Below the pieces are notes generated by a model that worked only from the letters and a program-made list of their open reading frames with translations, was not told the origin of the DNA and searched no databases. DNA of 64,000 bases from Agreia pratensis (GTDB lineage Bacteria > Actinomycetota > Actinomycetes > Actinomycetales > Microbacteriaceae), in NCBI RefSeq assembly GCF_900177685.1, contig NZ_FXAY01000008.1:1-64000 (forward strand), in the 5' to 3' direction. The position numbers and the translations under genes are program-made. Below are positions 8,508 to 18,216 of this stretch, piece by piece (the first letter of the stretch is position 1; each line of letters begins with the position of its first letter).

Positions 8508-8924
8508 CTAACGGGCGAAGTATCCCCGGTAGTACTCGTAGACCCAGCCGACGATCGCGACCAGAACGAGGGCGACACCGATGAAGGTGATCCACGTTCC
8601 AACAGCGAAGCCCAGCAGCATCAGCGAAGCCGACCCGGCGAGGATGACTGGCCACCAGCTCCAGGGGCTGTAAAAGCCCATCTCGGGGTCGCCATCATCG
8701 ATATCGGAGTCGAGACGGTCTTCAGGAAGGTCTCCGCCTTGTGCACTGAAGACACGGCCCAGGTAGAACGCGAGGAATGCCGACAGGACACCCGCGAGGC
8801 CGATACCGAGGGCACCCACCCACTCGACATTGCCCTGGTCGATGATGTGCCAGAAGATGTAGACACCCGAGAGGAGGAGGCAGAAGACCGCCAGGATCCA
8901 GAAGAGATTCTTATTCGCTCTCAT
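8508..8924 (-). CDS. ctaF: Cytochrome c oxidase subunit IV (actinobacterial CtaF)
   Basis: A 138-residue membrane protein of the actinobacterial cytochrome c oxidase subunit IV family, a small structural subunit of the aa3 oxidase. It has two N-terminal helices (about 6-27 and 35-56), an acidic hydrophilic loop (DRLDSDIDDGDPEMGFYSPW) and two C-terminal helices ending in YEYYRGYFAR. Its start lies 3 bases after the ctaD stop, so the two are surely co-transcribed. The conserved aromatic stretch YSPWSWWP is typical of the family. It is the last gene of ctaC-ctaD-ctaF. Confidence 0.93.
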   Translation of the reverse strand: MRANKNLFWILAVFCLLLSGVYIFWHIIDQGNVEWVGALGIGLAGVLSAFLAFYLGRVFSAQGGDLPEDRLDSDIDDGDPEMGFYSPWSWWPVILAGSASLMLLGFAVGTWITFIGVALVLVAIVGWVYEYYRGYFAR

Positions 8925-8927
8925 CGG

Positions 8928-10664
8928 TTACTTCACCTTCTCGGATGCTGTGTCGTACGTCGGAGCGTCGGGAGCGTCTTTCGCTGGGCCCACTCCGAAG
9001 GGGATACCCGCCTCCGGGTGGTTGAGGTCGAACGCGGGCGATTCGCTGCGGATACGCGGAATAGACGTGAAGTTGTGCCTCGGCGGCGGGCACGACGTGG
9101 CCCACTCCAGTGAACGCGAGTAACCCCACGGGTCGTTCACCGTGACCTTGGGAGCGCGACGAGCCGTGATGTACACGTTCAAGAAGAACGGCACCAGGGA
9201 TGCTGCGAGCAGGAACGCTCCGACCGTCGACACCTGGTTCATCGATGTGAACCCGTCTTGCGGCGAGTACGTAGCGTACCGACGCGGCATACCCACGACG
9301 CCGAGCCAGTGCTGGATGAGGAACGTCGTGTGGAAGCCGATGAACAGCATCCAGAAGTGCCACTTGCCGAGAGTCTCGTTGAGCATCTTGCCGGTCCACT
9401 TGGGCCACCAGAAGTAGAACCCGCTGAACATGGCGAAGACGACGGTGCCGAAGACCACGTAGTGGAAGTGGGCGACGACGAAGTACGAGTCCGAAACGTG
9501 GAAGTCGAGCGGCGGTGAAGCCAGGATGACGCCGGTGAGCCCACCGAATGTGAACGTGATCAGGAAGCCGATCGCCCAGAGCATGGGCGTCTCGAAGGTG
9601 ACAGAGCCTCGCCACATCGTGCCGATCCAGTTGAAGATCTTCACACCCGTGGGCACGGCGATGAGCATTGTCATCAGGGCGAAGAAGGGCAGCAGCACCG
9701 AGCCGGTCACGTACATGTGGTGAGCCCACACCGTAACGGAGAGCGCGGCGATCGAGATCGTGGCGTAGATCAGCGTCTTGTAACCGAAGATGGGCTTGCG
9801 ACTGAAGACAGGGAATACCTCTGACACGATGCCGAAGAACGGCAACGCGATGATGTACACCTCGGGGTGGCCGAAGAACCAGAAGAGGTGCTGCCACAGC
9901 AGGACTCCCCCGTTGGCGGCGTCGTAGACGTGGGCCCCGAGTATGCGGTCGGCGCCGAGCGCGAACAGAGCCGCTGCGAGGACGGGGAACGCCATCAGCA
10001 CGAGGATCGAGGTCACGAGGATGTTCCACGTGAAGATCGGCATGCGGAACATGGTCATGCCCGGAGCACGCATCGTGATGATGGTCGTGATGAAGTTCAC
10101 CGCTCCGAGGATCGTTCCGAATCCGGAGATACCGAGGCCGATGACCCAGAGGTTTCCGCCGTCTCCCGGGGTGAAGGTCTCGCTCGAGAGCGGCGCATAG
10201 GCGAACCAGCCGAACGAGGCGGCACCCTGAGGGGTGAGGAAGCCCGCGACGGCGATGAGGCTTCCGAAGCTGTAGAGCCAGTACGCAAAGGCGTTCAGTC
10301 GCGGGAACGCGACATCGGGCGCACCGATCTGCAGCGGCATGAGAACGTTCGCGAAACCCGCGAACAGCGGCGTAGCGAACATCAACAGCATGATCGTGCC
10401 GTGCATGGTGAACAGCTGGTTGTACTGATCCTTGGTCTGAAGGATCTCCAGACCGGGCTCGAAGAGCTGAGCCCGGATGACGAGCGCCATCACTCCACCG
10501 AGGCAGAAGTAGATGAACGAGGAGATCAGGTACATGTACCCGATGGTCTTGTGGTCTGTGGAAGTGATCCACTTGACCAGGACGTTGCCCTTGCGCTCCG
10601 CGCTGCGGGACTGTCCGTCGTTGAGGGCCTGACCGGTGGTCGGCGCTACGGCTGTAGTCGTCAT
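8928..10664 (-). CDS. ctaD: Cytochrome c oxidase subunit I
   Basis: This is the catalytic subunit, with twelve membrane helices, heme a and the heme a3-CuB site that reduces oxygen to water and pumps protons. [13 protein letters not shown] (CuB ligand His and cross-linked Tyr), HHMYVTG (two CuB His) and [10 protein letters not shown] (heme ligands) are all present, so the active site is intact. The 578-residue length matches actinobacterial CtaD. The gene lies 11 bases after ctaC and 3 before ctaF. A very long antisense frame over it is a high-GC artefact. Confidence 0.97.
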   Translation of the reverse strand: MTTTAVAPTTGQALNDGQSRSAERKGNVLVKWITSTDHKTIGYMYLISSFIYFCLGGVMALVIRAQLFEPGLEILQTKDQYNQLFTMHGTIMLLMFATPLFAGFANVLMPLQIGAPDVAFPRLNAFAYWLYSFGSLIAVAGFLTPQGAASFGWFAYAPLSSETFTPGDGGNLWVIGLGISGFGTILGAVNFITTIITMRAPGMTMFRMPIFTWNILVTSILVLMAFPVLAAALFALGADRILGAHVYDAANGGVLLWQHLFWFFGHPEVYIIALPFFGIVSEVFPVFSRKPIFGYKTLIYATISIAALSVTVWAHHMYVTGSVLLPFFALMTMLIAVPTGVKIFNWIGTMWRGSVTFETPMLWAIGFLITFTFGGLTGVILASPPLDFHVSDSYFVVAHFHYVVFGTVVFAMFSGFYFWWPKWTGKMLNETLGKWHFWMLFIGFHTTFLIQHWLGVVGMPRRYATYSPQDGFTSMNQVSTVGAFLLAASLVPFFLNVYITARRAPKVTVNDPWGYSRSLEWATSCPPPRHNFTSIPRIRSESPAFDLNHPEAGIPFGVGPAKDAPDAPTYDTASEKVK

Positions 10665-10675
10665 CTGCGTTTCCC

Positions 10676-11542
10676 CTACTCCGCTACCCGGGGCGACGTC
10701 GTGCCGGGGAGGTTCTGATTTCTGTCGTACTCGTGTCCGAGCTGGCCGTTGAAGCCGGCATCCTTCAGAGACTTGATATACGCGTCGTAATCGTCTTGAG
10801 AGACGACCTTGACGTTGAAGAGCATGAGCGAGTGGTACTCGCCGCAGAGCTCAGCGCACTTTCCGCTGTAGGTTCCGATGCGTTCTGGCGTGACGTACAT
10901 GTAGTTCGTCTTGCCGGGGATCATGTCCTTCTTGTAGAGGAAGTCGATGACCCAGAAGGAGTGGATGACGTCGCGAGACTCGAGCTGAATCTCGACCTTC
11001 TTACCCACGGGCAGATACAGGGTCGGGATTTCGGACTCGACAAGGCTGCCCTTGGCGTCGTCGGGGTTCGGCTGGCCCTGGATGCCGGGCGAGTAGACGT
11101 CGGCGTCGACGTAGTTGAAGTCCCACGCCCACTGCTTGCCGTAGACGGCGATCGTGACGTCGGGGTCGTCGTACTTGGCCTCGATGGCCGACTGGTCACG
11201 CGCCGTGAACGCGAAGAAACCGAGAACCAGGATCAGCGGGACCACGGTGTAGAAGATCTCGATCGGCATGTTGTAGCGAAGCTGAGCGGGAAGTCCGGTC
11301 TGCCCACGGCGACGGCGGTAGACGATCACGGCCCAGAGCGTGAGGCCCCAGGTGATGATTCCGACGATGAGAAGCACGATCCACGAGGTGACCCATAGCC
11401 CGATCACCCGGTCGACGTTGTTCGTCGTTCCCGGCTCGGTGGGCAGCCATCCCTGGAGCTGCTGCTGAGTGCAGCCCGCGAGGAGGAGTGCGAGGGTGGC
11501 GGCAATGGGAATTGCAGCCAGGCGGAGACGTCGAGAGCGCAC
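10676..11542 (-). CDS. ctaC: Cytochrome c oxidase subunit II, lipoprotein
   Basis: Subunit II receives electrons from QcrC at the binuclear CuA centre. The N-terminus has basic residues, a hydrophobic core and the lipobox LAGC, so it should be lipidated by Lgt and cleaved by LspA (also encoded here). Two membrane helices follow, then a cupredoxin domain with the CuA ligands in [14 protein letters not shown] plus an upstream His in VIHSFW. The start is GTG with AAAGG 7 bases upstream. The product has 288 residues and heads ctaC-ctaD-ctaF on the minus strand. Confidence 0.95.
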   Translation of the reverse strand: MRSRRLRLAAIPIAATLALLLAGCTQQQLQGWLPTEPGTTNNVDRVIGLWVTSWIVLLIVGIITWGLTLWAVIVYRRRRGQTGLPAQLRYNMPIEIFYTVVPLILVLGFFAFTARDQSAIEAKYDDPDVTIAVYGKQWAWDFNYVDADVYSPGIQGQPNPDDAKGSLVESEIPTLYLPVGKKVEIQLESRDVIHSFWVIDFLYKKDMIPGKTNYMYVTPERIGTYSGKCAELCGEYHSLMLFNVKVVSQDDYDAYIKSLKDAGFNGQLGHEYDRNQNLPGTTSPRVAE

Positions 11543-11637
11543 CAGTGACCTTTCGGAAGACTGTCGGAGGAACTACCGACAAGTGTAGAGAACCGTGCTC
11601 TAGCCTACTCGACATAACACGCCCGCCTGAATCCACA

Positions 11638-11665
11638 AAGGGAGCCGCTTGACAGCGACTCCCTT
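11638..11665 (-). terminator. Terminator downstream of erpA
   Basis: Arms AAGGGAGCCGCT (11638-11649) and AGCGACTCCCTT (11654-11665) form a 12-bp stem that has one G-U pair on the minus strand but a C-A mismatch on the plus strand, and T residues follow on the minus side. That asymmetry points to minus-strand termination after erpA, upstream of ctaC. Confidence 0.7.
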
Positions 11666-11705
11666 GCGGAACAGCGGAATTCCGGGCCTCGTCGGGCCCG
11701 AAGAA

Positions 11706-12068
11706 TCAGTGGAACGAATCGCCGCAGGCGCAGCTTCCACCCGCATTGGGGTTGTCGATCGTGAAGCCCTGCTTCTGGATGGTGTCTTCGAAGTCGATGG
11801 TCGCGCCGTCGAGATAGGGAACGCTCATCTCATCGACGATGACCTCGACCCCGTTGTAGTCGACGACAGCATCGCCGTCGAGCTGACGCTCGTCGAAGTA
11901 CAGCTGGTAGATGAGGCCTGAGCAGCCGCCGGGCTGCACGGCGACGCGCAGTCGCAGGTCTTCGCGGCCCTCTTGAATGAGCAGGCTGCGCACCTTCTCG
12001 GCTGCGGCGTCGGTGACGCCCACGCGGTGGCTGGGAGCCTCGGTCTGGGTCAATACGGTGTCGCTCAT
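11706..12068 (-). CDS. erpA: Iron-sulfur cluster insertion protein, HesB/IscA type
   Basis: A-type carriers receive Fe-S clusters from the assembly scaffold and hand them to target proteins. The 120-residue product has the three conserved cysteines at 49 (GGCSG), 113 and 115 (SCACG). The N-terminal 12 residues are an extension. Upstream, AGGAG lies 6 bases before the ATG. Beside the oxidase genes, a plausible client is the Rieske protein QcrA, but that is inference. Rv2204c holds the same position in M. tuberculosis. Confidence 0.92.
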   Translation of the reverse strand: MSDTVLTQTEAPSHRVGVTDAAAEKVRSLLIQEGREDLRLRVAVQPGGCSGLIYQLYFDERQLDGDAVVDYNGVEVIVDEMSVPYLDGATIDFEDTIQKQGFTIDNPNAGGSCACGDSFH

Positions 12069-12176
12069 GGCTGCTCCTAGGAAGTCGGGAAAGCACGTGC
12101 GCCGTGATGCGCGATACCTCGCACACGTACGTCGTTACTGGTCAGTCTAAACACGCAAACCGTGCGTGGGCGGAAT

Positions 12177-13607
12177 TCATTCCGCCAGATCGGCGACAGT
12201 TCGCTCGTTCAGTCGGGCCAGAAGGAACGCCTCGCTCAGAATCGCGCGCTTGAGCACACCCAGATGCTGCGATTCGTTGGGACTGTGGGCACGGGTGTCG
12301 GGGTCCTCCACCCCGGTCACGAGAATCTGCGCGGCCGGGAAGACACGGGCGAGATCCGAGATGAACGGGATGGACCCACCGATTCCGGTATCCACAGCGT
12401 CGACACCCCACCCGTCTTTCATCGCCGTCTTCGCTTCACGCACGGCCCAGCCTGTCGTATCGACGAGGAATGCGTCGCCGAGGTCGACGTCGCTGATCTC
12501 GATCGCGGCTCCGAAGGGAGCCTTCTCTCGCAGGTGCCTCTCGATCGCCGCAAACGCGTCGCTGGCCTTCTGGCCCGGCGCGATGCGTGAGCTGATGCGC
12601 ACGGCGACCTGCGGCAGAAGAGTATTGGATGCGTTGGCGACGCTGGGTGCATCGATACCGGTGACCGTGATGGCCGGCTGGAACCAGAGACGCGAGAGGA
12701 TCGAACCGTTACCGACGCTCGTGACTCCCTCGACGAATCCCGCTTCGTGGGCCAGCTGGCTCTCGGAGTACTCCGGAGTAGCACCCTGGGTGCCGACAAG
12801 TCCTTCGACAGCGACCGACCCGTCGTCGCCATGCAGCGACGCGAGCAGCCGCACCATCGCGAGCATCGCATCCGGAGCGGCACCGCCGAACATGCCCGAG
12901 TGCGAGGCATGCTCGAGCGTGCGCACGGTGAGCTTGAAGGTGACGTTGCCCCGAAGGCTGATGGTCAGGGCCGGAGTGTCGACGTTCCAATTGTCGGAGT
13001 CGGCGACGACGATGACATCTGCCTCGAGCTGGTCGCGGTGCTTGTCGAGAAACGCCGCGAACGAGCGCGAACCGAATTCTTCTTCGCCCTCGATGAAGAC
13101 GACGAGTCCGAGATCGAACTCGTTCGCCGTGGCCTCGACCAGTGCCTGGATCGACGCGATGTGAGAGACGACCCCTGCCTTATCGTCTGATGCCCCGCGG
13201 CCATAGAGACGATCGCCTCGAATGGTGGGCTCATAGGGAGCGGAATCCCAGTCGGCGTCATCGCCGGGAGGCTGAACGTCGTGATGCGCGTAGAGGAGCA
13301 CCGTGGGACGACCATTCTTCGCTGCGCGCGAAGCCAGCACGGCGGGCTGACCGAGAGAGCCCTCGGGGGTCTCGGCCTGCGAGACGATGACCGAGTCGAA
13401 GGCACCCGTCTGTTCGAGCAGCGACGCGACCGCATCGGCGCTCTGCGCGACGAACGCGCGATCGAATGCGTCCCACGACACGGAAGGGATGCGCACGAGG
13501 TCGGTCAGCGTCGCGACGGAGGCCGGCATATTCTGCTCGACGATGCCGCGCACCACTCGCTGCAGGTCATTGTCATCGGAATATGTCGCGCCCGTGTTCT
13601 CAGTCAT
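12177..13607 (-). CDS. M20-family dipeptidase
   Basis: A metallopeptidase of the M20/M25/M40 family expected to hydrolyse dipeptides in the cytoplasm. Zinc-site motifs are visible: YAHHDVQPP (residues 107-114), GRGASDDKAG (137-146) with the bridging Asp, and EGEEEFGS (173-180) with the catalytic Glu pair. The C-terminus RAHSPNES also fits. ATG 13607 gives 476 residues, the normal length; the frame stays open upstream only because it runs antisense to the DUF3043 gene. It is divergently transcribed from that gene with 46 bases between them. Confidence 0.92.
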   Translation of the reverse strand: MTENTGATYSDDNDLQRVVRGIVEQNMPASVATLTDLVRIPSVSWDAFDRAFVAQSADAVASLLEQTGAFDSVIVSQAETPEGSLGQPAVLASRAAKNGRPTVLLYAHHDVQPPGDDADWDSAPYEPTIRGDRLYGRGASDDKAGVVSHIASIQALVEATANEFDLGLVVFIEGEEEFGSRSFAAFLDKHRDQLEADVIVVADSDNWNVDTPALTISLRGNVTFKLTVRTLEHASHSGMFGGAAPDAMLAMVRLLASLHGDDGSVAVEGLVGTQGATPEYSESQLAHEAGFVEGVTSVGNGSILSRLWFQPAITVTGIDAPSVANASNTLLPQVAVRISSRIAPGQKASDAFAAIERHLREKAPFGAAIEISDVDLGDAFLVDTTGWAVREAKTAMKDGWGVDAVDTGIGGSIPFISDLARVFPAAQILVTGVEDPDTRAHSPNESQHLGVLKRAILSEAFLLARLNERTVADLAE

Positions 13608-13618
13608 AGAGGTAAACT

Positions 13619-13625
13619 TTATACT
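13619..13625. promoter_or_regulatory. Overlapping divergent -10 boxes
   Basis: In the 46-base gap between the dipeptidase and DUF3043 genes, the plus strand reads TATACT (13620-13625) and the minus strand reads TATAAA over nearly the same bases. Two divergent promoters would compete for this spot. No clear -35 elements are seen. Confidence 0.4.
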
Positions 13626-13653
13626 TCTGCACTTCTCGGCAAGGACGTACATC

Positions 13654-14235
13654 GTGGCCAAAGACAAAGCCCCCGCTCTCGACGCACCGCGCGACGCGCA
13701 GTTCGACGACGCCCCCATCAGCGGCAAGGGCCACGCGACTCCCACCCGCAAAGAGCGAGAGGCCGCCAACAAGCGCCCTCTCGTCGCCGGCGACAACAAA
13801 GAGGCCCGCAAGGCGTCACGGGCGAAGCTGCAAGAGTCCCGTGACCGTGCGCGCGTCGGCATGGCGAACGGCGAGGAGAAGTTCCTCCCCCTCCGCGACA
13901 AGGGTCCGCAGCGCCGCTACGTCCGCGACTACGTCGATGCGCGGTTCAGCCTCGGCGAGGTCATGATCCCCGTCATGTTTGCCGTGATCCTGGCGACACT
14001 GGTTCCGAACCCGACCGTGCAGACCGCTCTGATGCTCGCCCTCTACGCGTTCGTCGTTCTGGTGGTCGTCGACAGCCTGCTGCTCGGCTGGCTCGTCACC
14101 CGCAAGCTGAAGGCCAAGTTCGGCGACAGCAAGGTAGAGAAGGGCGTGCGCTGGTACGCGGCGATGCGTGCCCTGCAGCTGCGACCCCTTCGCCTTCCCA
14201 AGCCGCAGGTCAAGCGCGGCAAGTACCCGGTCTGA
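13654..14235 (+). CDS. DUF3043 membrane protein
   Basis: A 193-residue actinobacterial protein of unknown function. The N-terminal half is hydrophilic and basic (GKGHATPTRKEREAANKR is typical), two membrane helices follow (about 105-122 and 129-150), and the C-terminus is basic, ending LPKPQVKRGKYPV. GTG 13654 is preceded by AAGGACG with 7-base spacing, and the homologous N-terminus VAKDKAP begins there. The family regularly sits between the dipeptidase and the ctaC region in actinobacteria. I can assign no biochemical role. Confidence 0.85.
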   Translation: MAKDKAPALDAPRDAQFDDAPISGKGHATPTRKEREAANKRPLVAGDNKEARKASRAKLQESRDRARVGMANGEEKFLPLRDKGPQRRYVRDYVDARFSLGEVMIPVMFAVILATLVPNPTVQTALMLALYAFVVLVVVDSLLLGWLVTRKLKAKFGDSKVEKGVRWYAAMRALQLRPLRLPKPQVKRGKYPV

Positions 14236-14273
14236 TCCTCACGACGAGCAACCGACACTGAACGACGACGTCG

Positions 14274-14705
14274 ATGAAATTCGTGACCACCGTCGTGATC
14301 GACGGCAACAACACGGGCATCGAGGTGCCCAGTGAGGTCATGTCGGCCCTCGGACCCGAGAAGCGGATCCCGGTCGTCGTCACCATCGGGTCGCACAGCT
14401 ACCGAAGCAGCGTCGCGGCATACAAGGGTCGTTTGATGATCTCGTTGAGCGCCGCCAATCGGGCGCAGGCGAATGTCGCCGGCGGAGACGAGGTCGAGGT
14501 AGAGGTAGAACGCGACACCGCACCTCGAACGGTCACCGTTCCGGCCGACCTCGCCAGGGCACTGATCGACGATCCCGAGTCAAAGGCACGCTTCGACGCG
14601 CTGTCGTACACGAACCAGAATCGCATCGTGCTGTCGATCGAGTCGGCCAAGACGGAGTCCACCCGGCTGCGGCGCGTCGATGCAGCTCTGGCAGAACTCC
14701 GCTAG
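14274..14705 (+). CDS. YdeI/OmpD-associated family protein with DUF1905 domain
   Basis: A 143-residue protein. The N-terminal part (1-85) is a DUF1905-like small beta barrel (FVTTVVIDGNNTGIEVPSEV), and the C-terminal part carries the YdeI-type helix DLARALIDDPESKARFDAL, then LSYTNQNRIVLSIESAK. Members have been linked loosely to protection against antimicrobial peptides or bacteriocins, but the molecular role is unknown. No Shine-Dalgarno sequence is obvious. It converges on pyrD with a 4-base overlap of stop codons. Confidence 0.85.
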   Translation: MKFVTTVVIDGNNTGIEVPSEVMSALGPEKRIPVVVTIGSHSYRSSVAAYKGRLMISLSAANRAQANVAGGDEVEVEVERDTAPRTVTVPADLARALIDDPESKARFDALSYTNQNRIVLSIESAKTESTRLRRVDAALAELR

Positions 14706-15748
14706 TCCCGGTCCGCTGCGAGGAGCCGATCCAGACCGCGGTTGATCTGCCGCGCCCAGAGCGGACCGCGGTAGAGGAACGCTGTGTATCCCTGCACCAG
14801 CGTGGCTCCCGCACGCAGCCGTTCGGCCACGTCGTGAGCCGTCTCGATGCCACCGACAGAGATGACGCAGAGTTCGGCGGGGACCACCGACCGGATGACA
14901 CGCAAGACGTCGAGCGACCTCGCCGCGAGAGGTGCCCCCGACAGCCCTCCGGCGCCAGCCGCCGCAACGGTCTCCTCAGCCGTACGAAGTCCGTGCCTGG
15001 ACAGCGTCGTGTTCGTGGCGATGATTCCGTCGAGACCTAGATCGACGGCGAGTTGGGACACCCTCTCCACCTCGTCGTCGGTGAGATCGGGTGCGATCTT
15101 CACGAGGAGCGGTGTCGAGCCGGCTTCGGTCTTCACCGCTCTGAGCAAAGGCTCGAGCTTGTCGATCTCCTGCAGTCCACGGAGGCCGGGAGTGTTCGGT
15201 GAGCTGACGTTGACGACGAGGTAGTCGGCGACAGGCGCGAGGGCGCGCGTGCTCGAGATGTAGTCGCCGATCGCGTCTTCGACGGCGACTATGCGGCTCT
15301 TTCCGATATTGACACCGATCACGGGCCTTGCGCGAAGCCCGGTCGCCCTCGCCACGCGAAGCGACGCCTCAGCCGCTCCCCCGTTGTTGAATCCCATGCG
15401 GTTCACGACCGCTCGGTCGGCTATGAGACGGAAGAGGCGGGGCTTCTCGTTGCCCGGCTGCGGATGAGCCGTGATCGTGCCCACCTCCACATGCCCGAAC
15501 CCGAGCACGCCCAGACCCTGGATGCCACGGGCATCCTTGTCGAAACCGGCTGCGAGGCCGAATGGGGTCGCGAATTCGAGCCCCAGCGTGCGTACGGCGT
15601 GTGACGACCGGGACGCTGTGAACCGGCGAGCGAGACCGCCGAGGCCGAGGCGGGGAATGAGCCGGATCACCGTGAACGCAAGGTGGTGCGCCCGTTCCGG
15701 ATCGATACGGGTCAGGACGTGAGTGAAGAGGAGTGCATACATTCTCAC
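14702..15748 (-). CDS. pyrD: Dihydroorotate dehydrogenase (quinone), class 2
   Basis: This FMN enzyme oxidises dihydroorotate to orotate in pyrimidine synthesis and passes electrons to the quinone pool. The 348-residue length, the N-terminal helical membrane-association segment ([20 protein letters not shown]) and the catalytic-Ser motif [14 protein letters not shown] all indicate class 2. NRMGFNN binds substrate and phosphate. The start overlaps the nrdR stop by 4 bases, so pyrimidine synthesis and the regulator of deoxynucleotide synthesis are translationally coupled here. Confidence 0.95.
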   Translation of the reverse strand: MRMYALLFTHVLTRIDPERAHHLAFTVIRLIPRLGLGGLARRFTASRSSHAVRTLGLEFATPFGLAAGFDKDARGIQGLGVLGFGHVEVGTITAHPQPGNEKPRLFRLIADRAVVNRMGFNNGGAAEASLRVARATGLRARPVIGVNIGKSRIVAVEDAIGDYISSTRALAPVADYLVVNVSSPNTPGLRGLQEIDKLEPLLRAVKTEAGSTPLLVKIAPDLTDDEVERVSQLAVDLGLDGIIATNTTLSRHGLRTAEETVAAAGAGGLSGAPLAARSLDVLRVIRSVVPAELCVISVGGIETAHDVAERLRAGATLVQGYTAFLYRGPLWARQINRGLDRLLAADRD

Positions 15749-16233
15749 TCGACCGTGGCTTCGCTGTCGTTGCTCGATCGGGCCGCCTCGTGCTCGACTC
15801 TCAGAAGCGTGATCGCCGCTTCGAAGTCGTCGAGCGAATCGAATCCCTGATAGACGCTGGCGAAGCGCAGGTATGCCACCTCGTCGAGCTCACGAAGCGG
15901 CTGCAGGATGGCGAGGCCGATGTCATTGGCCTCGATCTGGGCGGCCCCGCTGAGCCGCACGGTCTCCTCGACGCGCTGGGCGAGTATGGCCAAATCGGAA
16001 TCGGTGACCGGCCGCCCCTGGCATGCCTTTCGCACACCGCTCACGATCTTGTCTCGGCTGAACGGCACGACCACGCCGCTGCGCTTGATGACGTTGAGAC
16101 TCGCGGTCTCTGTGGTGCTGAAGCGTCGACCGCATTCAGGACACTGGCGTCGGCGCCTGATGGCGAGGCCGTCGTCGGTCGTCCGGGAGTCGACGACACG
16201 CGAGTCGGGATAGCGGCAATAGGGGCAGAACAT
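15745..16233 (-). CDS. nrdR: Transcriptional repressor NrdR
   Basis: NrdR represses ribonucleotide reductase genes when dATP is abundant. Zinc-ribbon cysteines lie at 3, 6, 31 and 34 (CPYC and CPEC), followed by an ATP-cone domain from about residue 48 ([16 protein letters not shown]). ATG 16233 gives 162 residues, the normal size; the frame is open further upstream, into the hisD end, but the conserved MFCPYC starts here. It sits between hisD (10-base gap) and pyrD (4-base overlap). I did not find NrdR boxes in the window. Confidence 0.95.
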   Translation of the reverse strand: MFCPYCRYPDSRVVDSRTTDDGLAIRRRRQCPECGRRFSTTETASLNVIKRSGVVVPFSRDKIVSGVRKACQGRPVTDSDLAILAQRVEETVRLSGAAQIEANDIGLAILQPLRELDEVAYLRFASVYQGFDSLDDFEAAITLLRVEHEAARSSNDSEATVE

Positions 16234-16243
16234 GTCGCGGGGC

Positions 16244-17560
16244 CTAACGGTCTGGAGAATCGAAGCGTACGGCAACCGCCTCAGCGTGCGCCGGGAGGTT
16301 CTCGGACTCGGCGAGAGCATGGAGGCGATCTTTGACCTCGCCAAGCGCCGCACGATCGTAACGGATGATCTGCTGCGGGCGGAGGAAGGTATACGCGCCC
16401 AGGCCCGATGAGAATCGCGATTGGCCTCCCGTCGGAAGCACGTGATTGGAGCCCGCCAAGTAGTCGCCGAGACTCACCGGCGAGTATGCGCCGAGAAAGA
16501 TCGCTCCAGCATTGTGGATGCTCGAGACAACCGCGTCTGGATCGATCGTCTGGATCTCGAGATGTTCCGGACCGTAGGCGTTGCTGAACTCTGCCGCAGC
16601 CGACAGATCGTCGACGAGCACGATCGCCGACTGAATGCCATCGAGCGCGATCGCCACTCTCTCCGCGTGGCGGGTCGAGCGTGCCATCTCATCGAGGAGT
16701 GAGCGCACCCGGTCTGCGAGTTCCGGTGAATCGGTCACCAGCACGGCCGCCGCGAGTTCGTCGTGTTCCGCCTGGCTCACCAGATCGGCCGTGACGAAAG
16801 AGGCATCGGCGTCTGCATCGGCGATGATGAGGATCTCGGTCGGGCCGGCTTCGGAGTCGATACCCGTTCGTGCACCGACGATGCGCTTCGCCGCGGCGAC
16901 GTAGACATTGCCCGGGCCCGTGATGACCTGAACGGGATGGAGATCGAGAGCAGGGACGCCGTAGGCGAGTGCGCCGATAGCTCCTGCTCCGCCCATGGCG
17001 TAGACCTCGGTGATTCCCAGAAGTCCGGCGGCGCCGAGAATCGTCGGGTGCACTGACCCACCGAATTCTCTCTGTGCCGGTGATACAAGAGCGATCGATC
17101 TGACCCCGGCGATCTGAGCGGGAACGACGTTCATCACCACACTCGAGGGGTAGACCGCTTTGCCTCCCGGAACGTAGAGACCGACCCGTTCGACGGGGTG
17201 CCACCGCTGCTCGACGACGGCACCCTCGCCCAGCGTCGTTGTCGTGGCCGGAGGAACCTGAGCGCGCGTCGCCATGCGCACACGTTCGATCGCCGCTTCG
17301 AGAGCCACGCGCACGTGGGGATCCAGGCTGGCGACGGCCTCGTCGATATCGCTCTGGGACACACGGATCGACCGGGGGGTGACACCGTCGAATCGCAGTG
17401 CCTGGTCGAGGATGGCCTGCTCTCCCCTGTCGATCACGTCATCGATCAGCTGCTGAGCTGCAACCTGCGCTGCAGACACGTCGGTGAGTGACCGCGGCAC
17501 GAGGTTGATGAGTTCTGAAGGGCTAGGCTTGTGACCCCGAAGGTCGATCGTCTGAATCAT
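16244..17560 (-). CDS. hisD: Histidinol dehydrogenase
   Basis: This zinc enzyme performs the last two NAD-dependent oxidations of histidine synthesis. [20 protein letters not shown] spans the substrate and NAD region, [12 protein letters not shown] follows, and [10 protein letters not shown] lies near the C-terminus. ATG 17560 gives 438 residues, the usual length; the extra 19 codons upstream fall in the promoter region. No other his genes follow; instead nrdR and pyrD are downstream in the same direction, probably as one transcript. Confidence 0.95.
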   Translation of the reverse strand: MIQTIDLRGHKPSPSELINLVPRSLTDVSAAQVAAQQLIDDVIDRGEQAILDQALRFDGVTPRSIRVSQSDIDEAVASLDPHVRVALEAAIERVRMATRAQVPPATTTTLGEGAVVEQRWHPVERVGLYVPGGKAVYPSSVVMNVVPAQIAGVRSIALVSPAQREFGGSVHPTILGAAGLLGITEVYAMGGAGAIGALAYGVPALDLHPVQVITGPGNVYVAAAKRIVGARTGIDSEAGPTEILIIADADADASFVTADLVSQAEHDELAAAVLVTDSPELADRVRSLLDEMARSTRHAERVAIALDGIQSAIVLVDDLSAAAEFSNAYGPEHLEIQTIDPDAVVSSIHNAGAIFLGAYSPVSLGDYLAGSNHVLPTGGQSRFSSGLGAYTFLRPQQIIRYDRAALGEVKDRLHALAESENLPAHAEAVAVRFDSPDR

Positions 17561-17569
17561 GGCCTGTCC

Positions 17570-17575
17570 ATTGTA
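17570..17575 (-). promoter_or_regulatory. -10 box of hisD
   Basis: On the minus strand TACAAT lies 9 bases before the hisD ATG, which would give a transcript with a leader of only two or three bases and no Shine-Dalgarno sequence. Confidence 0.4.
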
Positions 17576-17642
17576 TTGGCCGATGCATACCGGCGGCCGC
17601 CGTCGGGAATAGCTCACACGCAGTGTCGAGTTGGAGGACAGT

Positions 17643-18182
17643 GTGACCGATACAACTCAGCCCGACGCACCCGAGGGCACGTCCACCCAGCCGCAGACTC
17701 CCGACGATCTCGTCGCATTCAAGCAGGCGTTTCGGCGACACGCTGCCGGGGTGGCTGTCGTGACGGCGCTCTCCCCCGATGGTGCACCGGTCGGCTTCAC
17801 CGCCACGTCGTTGTCGTCGCTCTCGGCCGTGCCGCCCATGGCGACCTTCAACATGGCGCGCTCCGCCAGCGCCTGGCGAGCGATCGCCGAGACCGACTAC
17901 GTGGCCATCCACATGCTCGGTTCGCGCAACAGGTCGGTCGCCGAGATCATGTCCGGCGACCAGGCGCTTCGTTTCGAGGGCGATCACTGGCACACAGGCC
18001 CGCATGGACTGCCCATTCTGAACGACGTGACCGCATGGATGGTGGGACGCATCATCGGACGCATGCCACTGCACAACAACGCTGTCGTCGCCGTTCAGGT
18101 AGAGCAGGGCGGCCTCGGCGACGACGACGAGGCGCTGCTGTACCACGAGCGCGCGTATCGGCTGCTCGGCGACCACGCATAG
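17643..18182 (+). CDS. Flavin reductase domain protein
   Basis: A 179-residue protein of the flavin reductase-like (split beta-barrel FMN-binding) family, which reduces FMN or FAD with NAD(P)H, often as partner of a monooxygenase. Family features are FRRHAAGVAVVTAL, GFTATSLSSLSAVPPM and HMLGSRNRSVAEIMSG. GTG 17643 is chosen over TTG 17631 because GGAGGA lies at 17633-17638, just upstream. It is divergent from hisD and stands alone, so no partner enzyme can be named. Confidence 0.88.
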   Translation: MTDTTQPDAPEGTSTQPQTPDDLVAFKQAFRRHAAGVAVVTALSPDGAPVGFTATSLSSLSAVPPMATFNMARSASAWRAIAETDYVAIHMLGSRNRSVAEIMSGDQALRFEGDHWHTGPHGLPILNDVTAWMVGRIIGRMPLHNNAVVAVQVEQGGLGDDDEALLYHERAYRLLGDHA

Positions 18183-18216
18183 CCGTGGTCGCATCGGGCG
18201 GACGACGGCCCCCGTC

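Noticed and set aside
8911-10572. 553-codon frame in another register over ctaD
   Set aside because: Arg/His/Pro-rich translation typical of a shadow; ctaD itself is complete with all heme and copper ligands.
12177-13901. N-terminal extension of the dipeptidase to 574 residues
   Set aside because: The extra 98 codons run antisense to the DUF3043 gene; the family N-terminus starts at ATG 13607.
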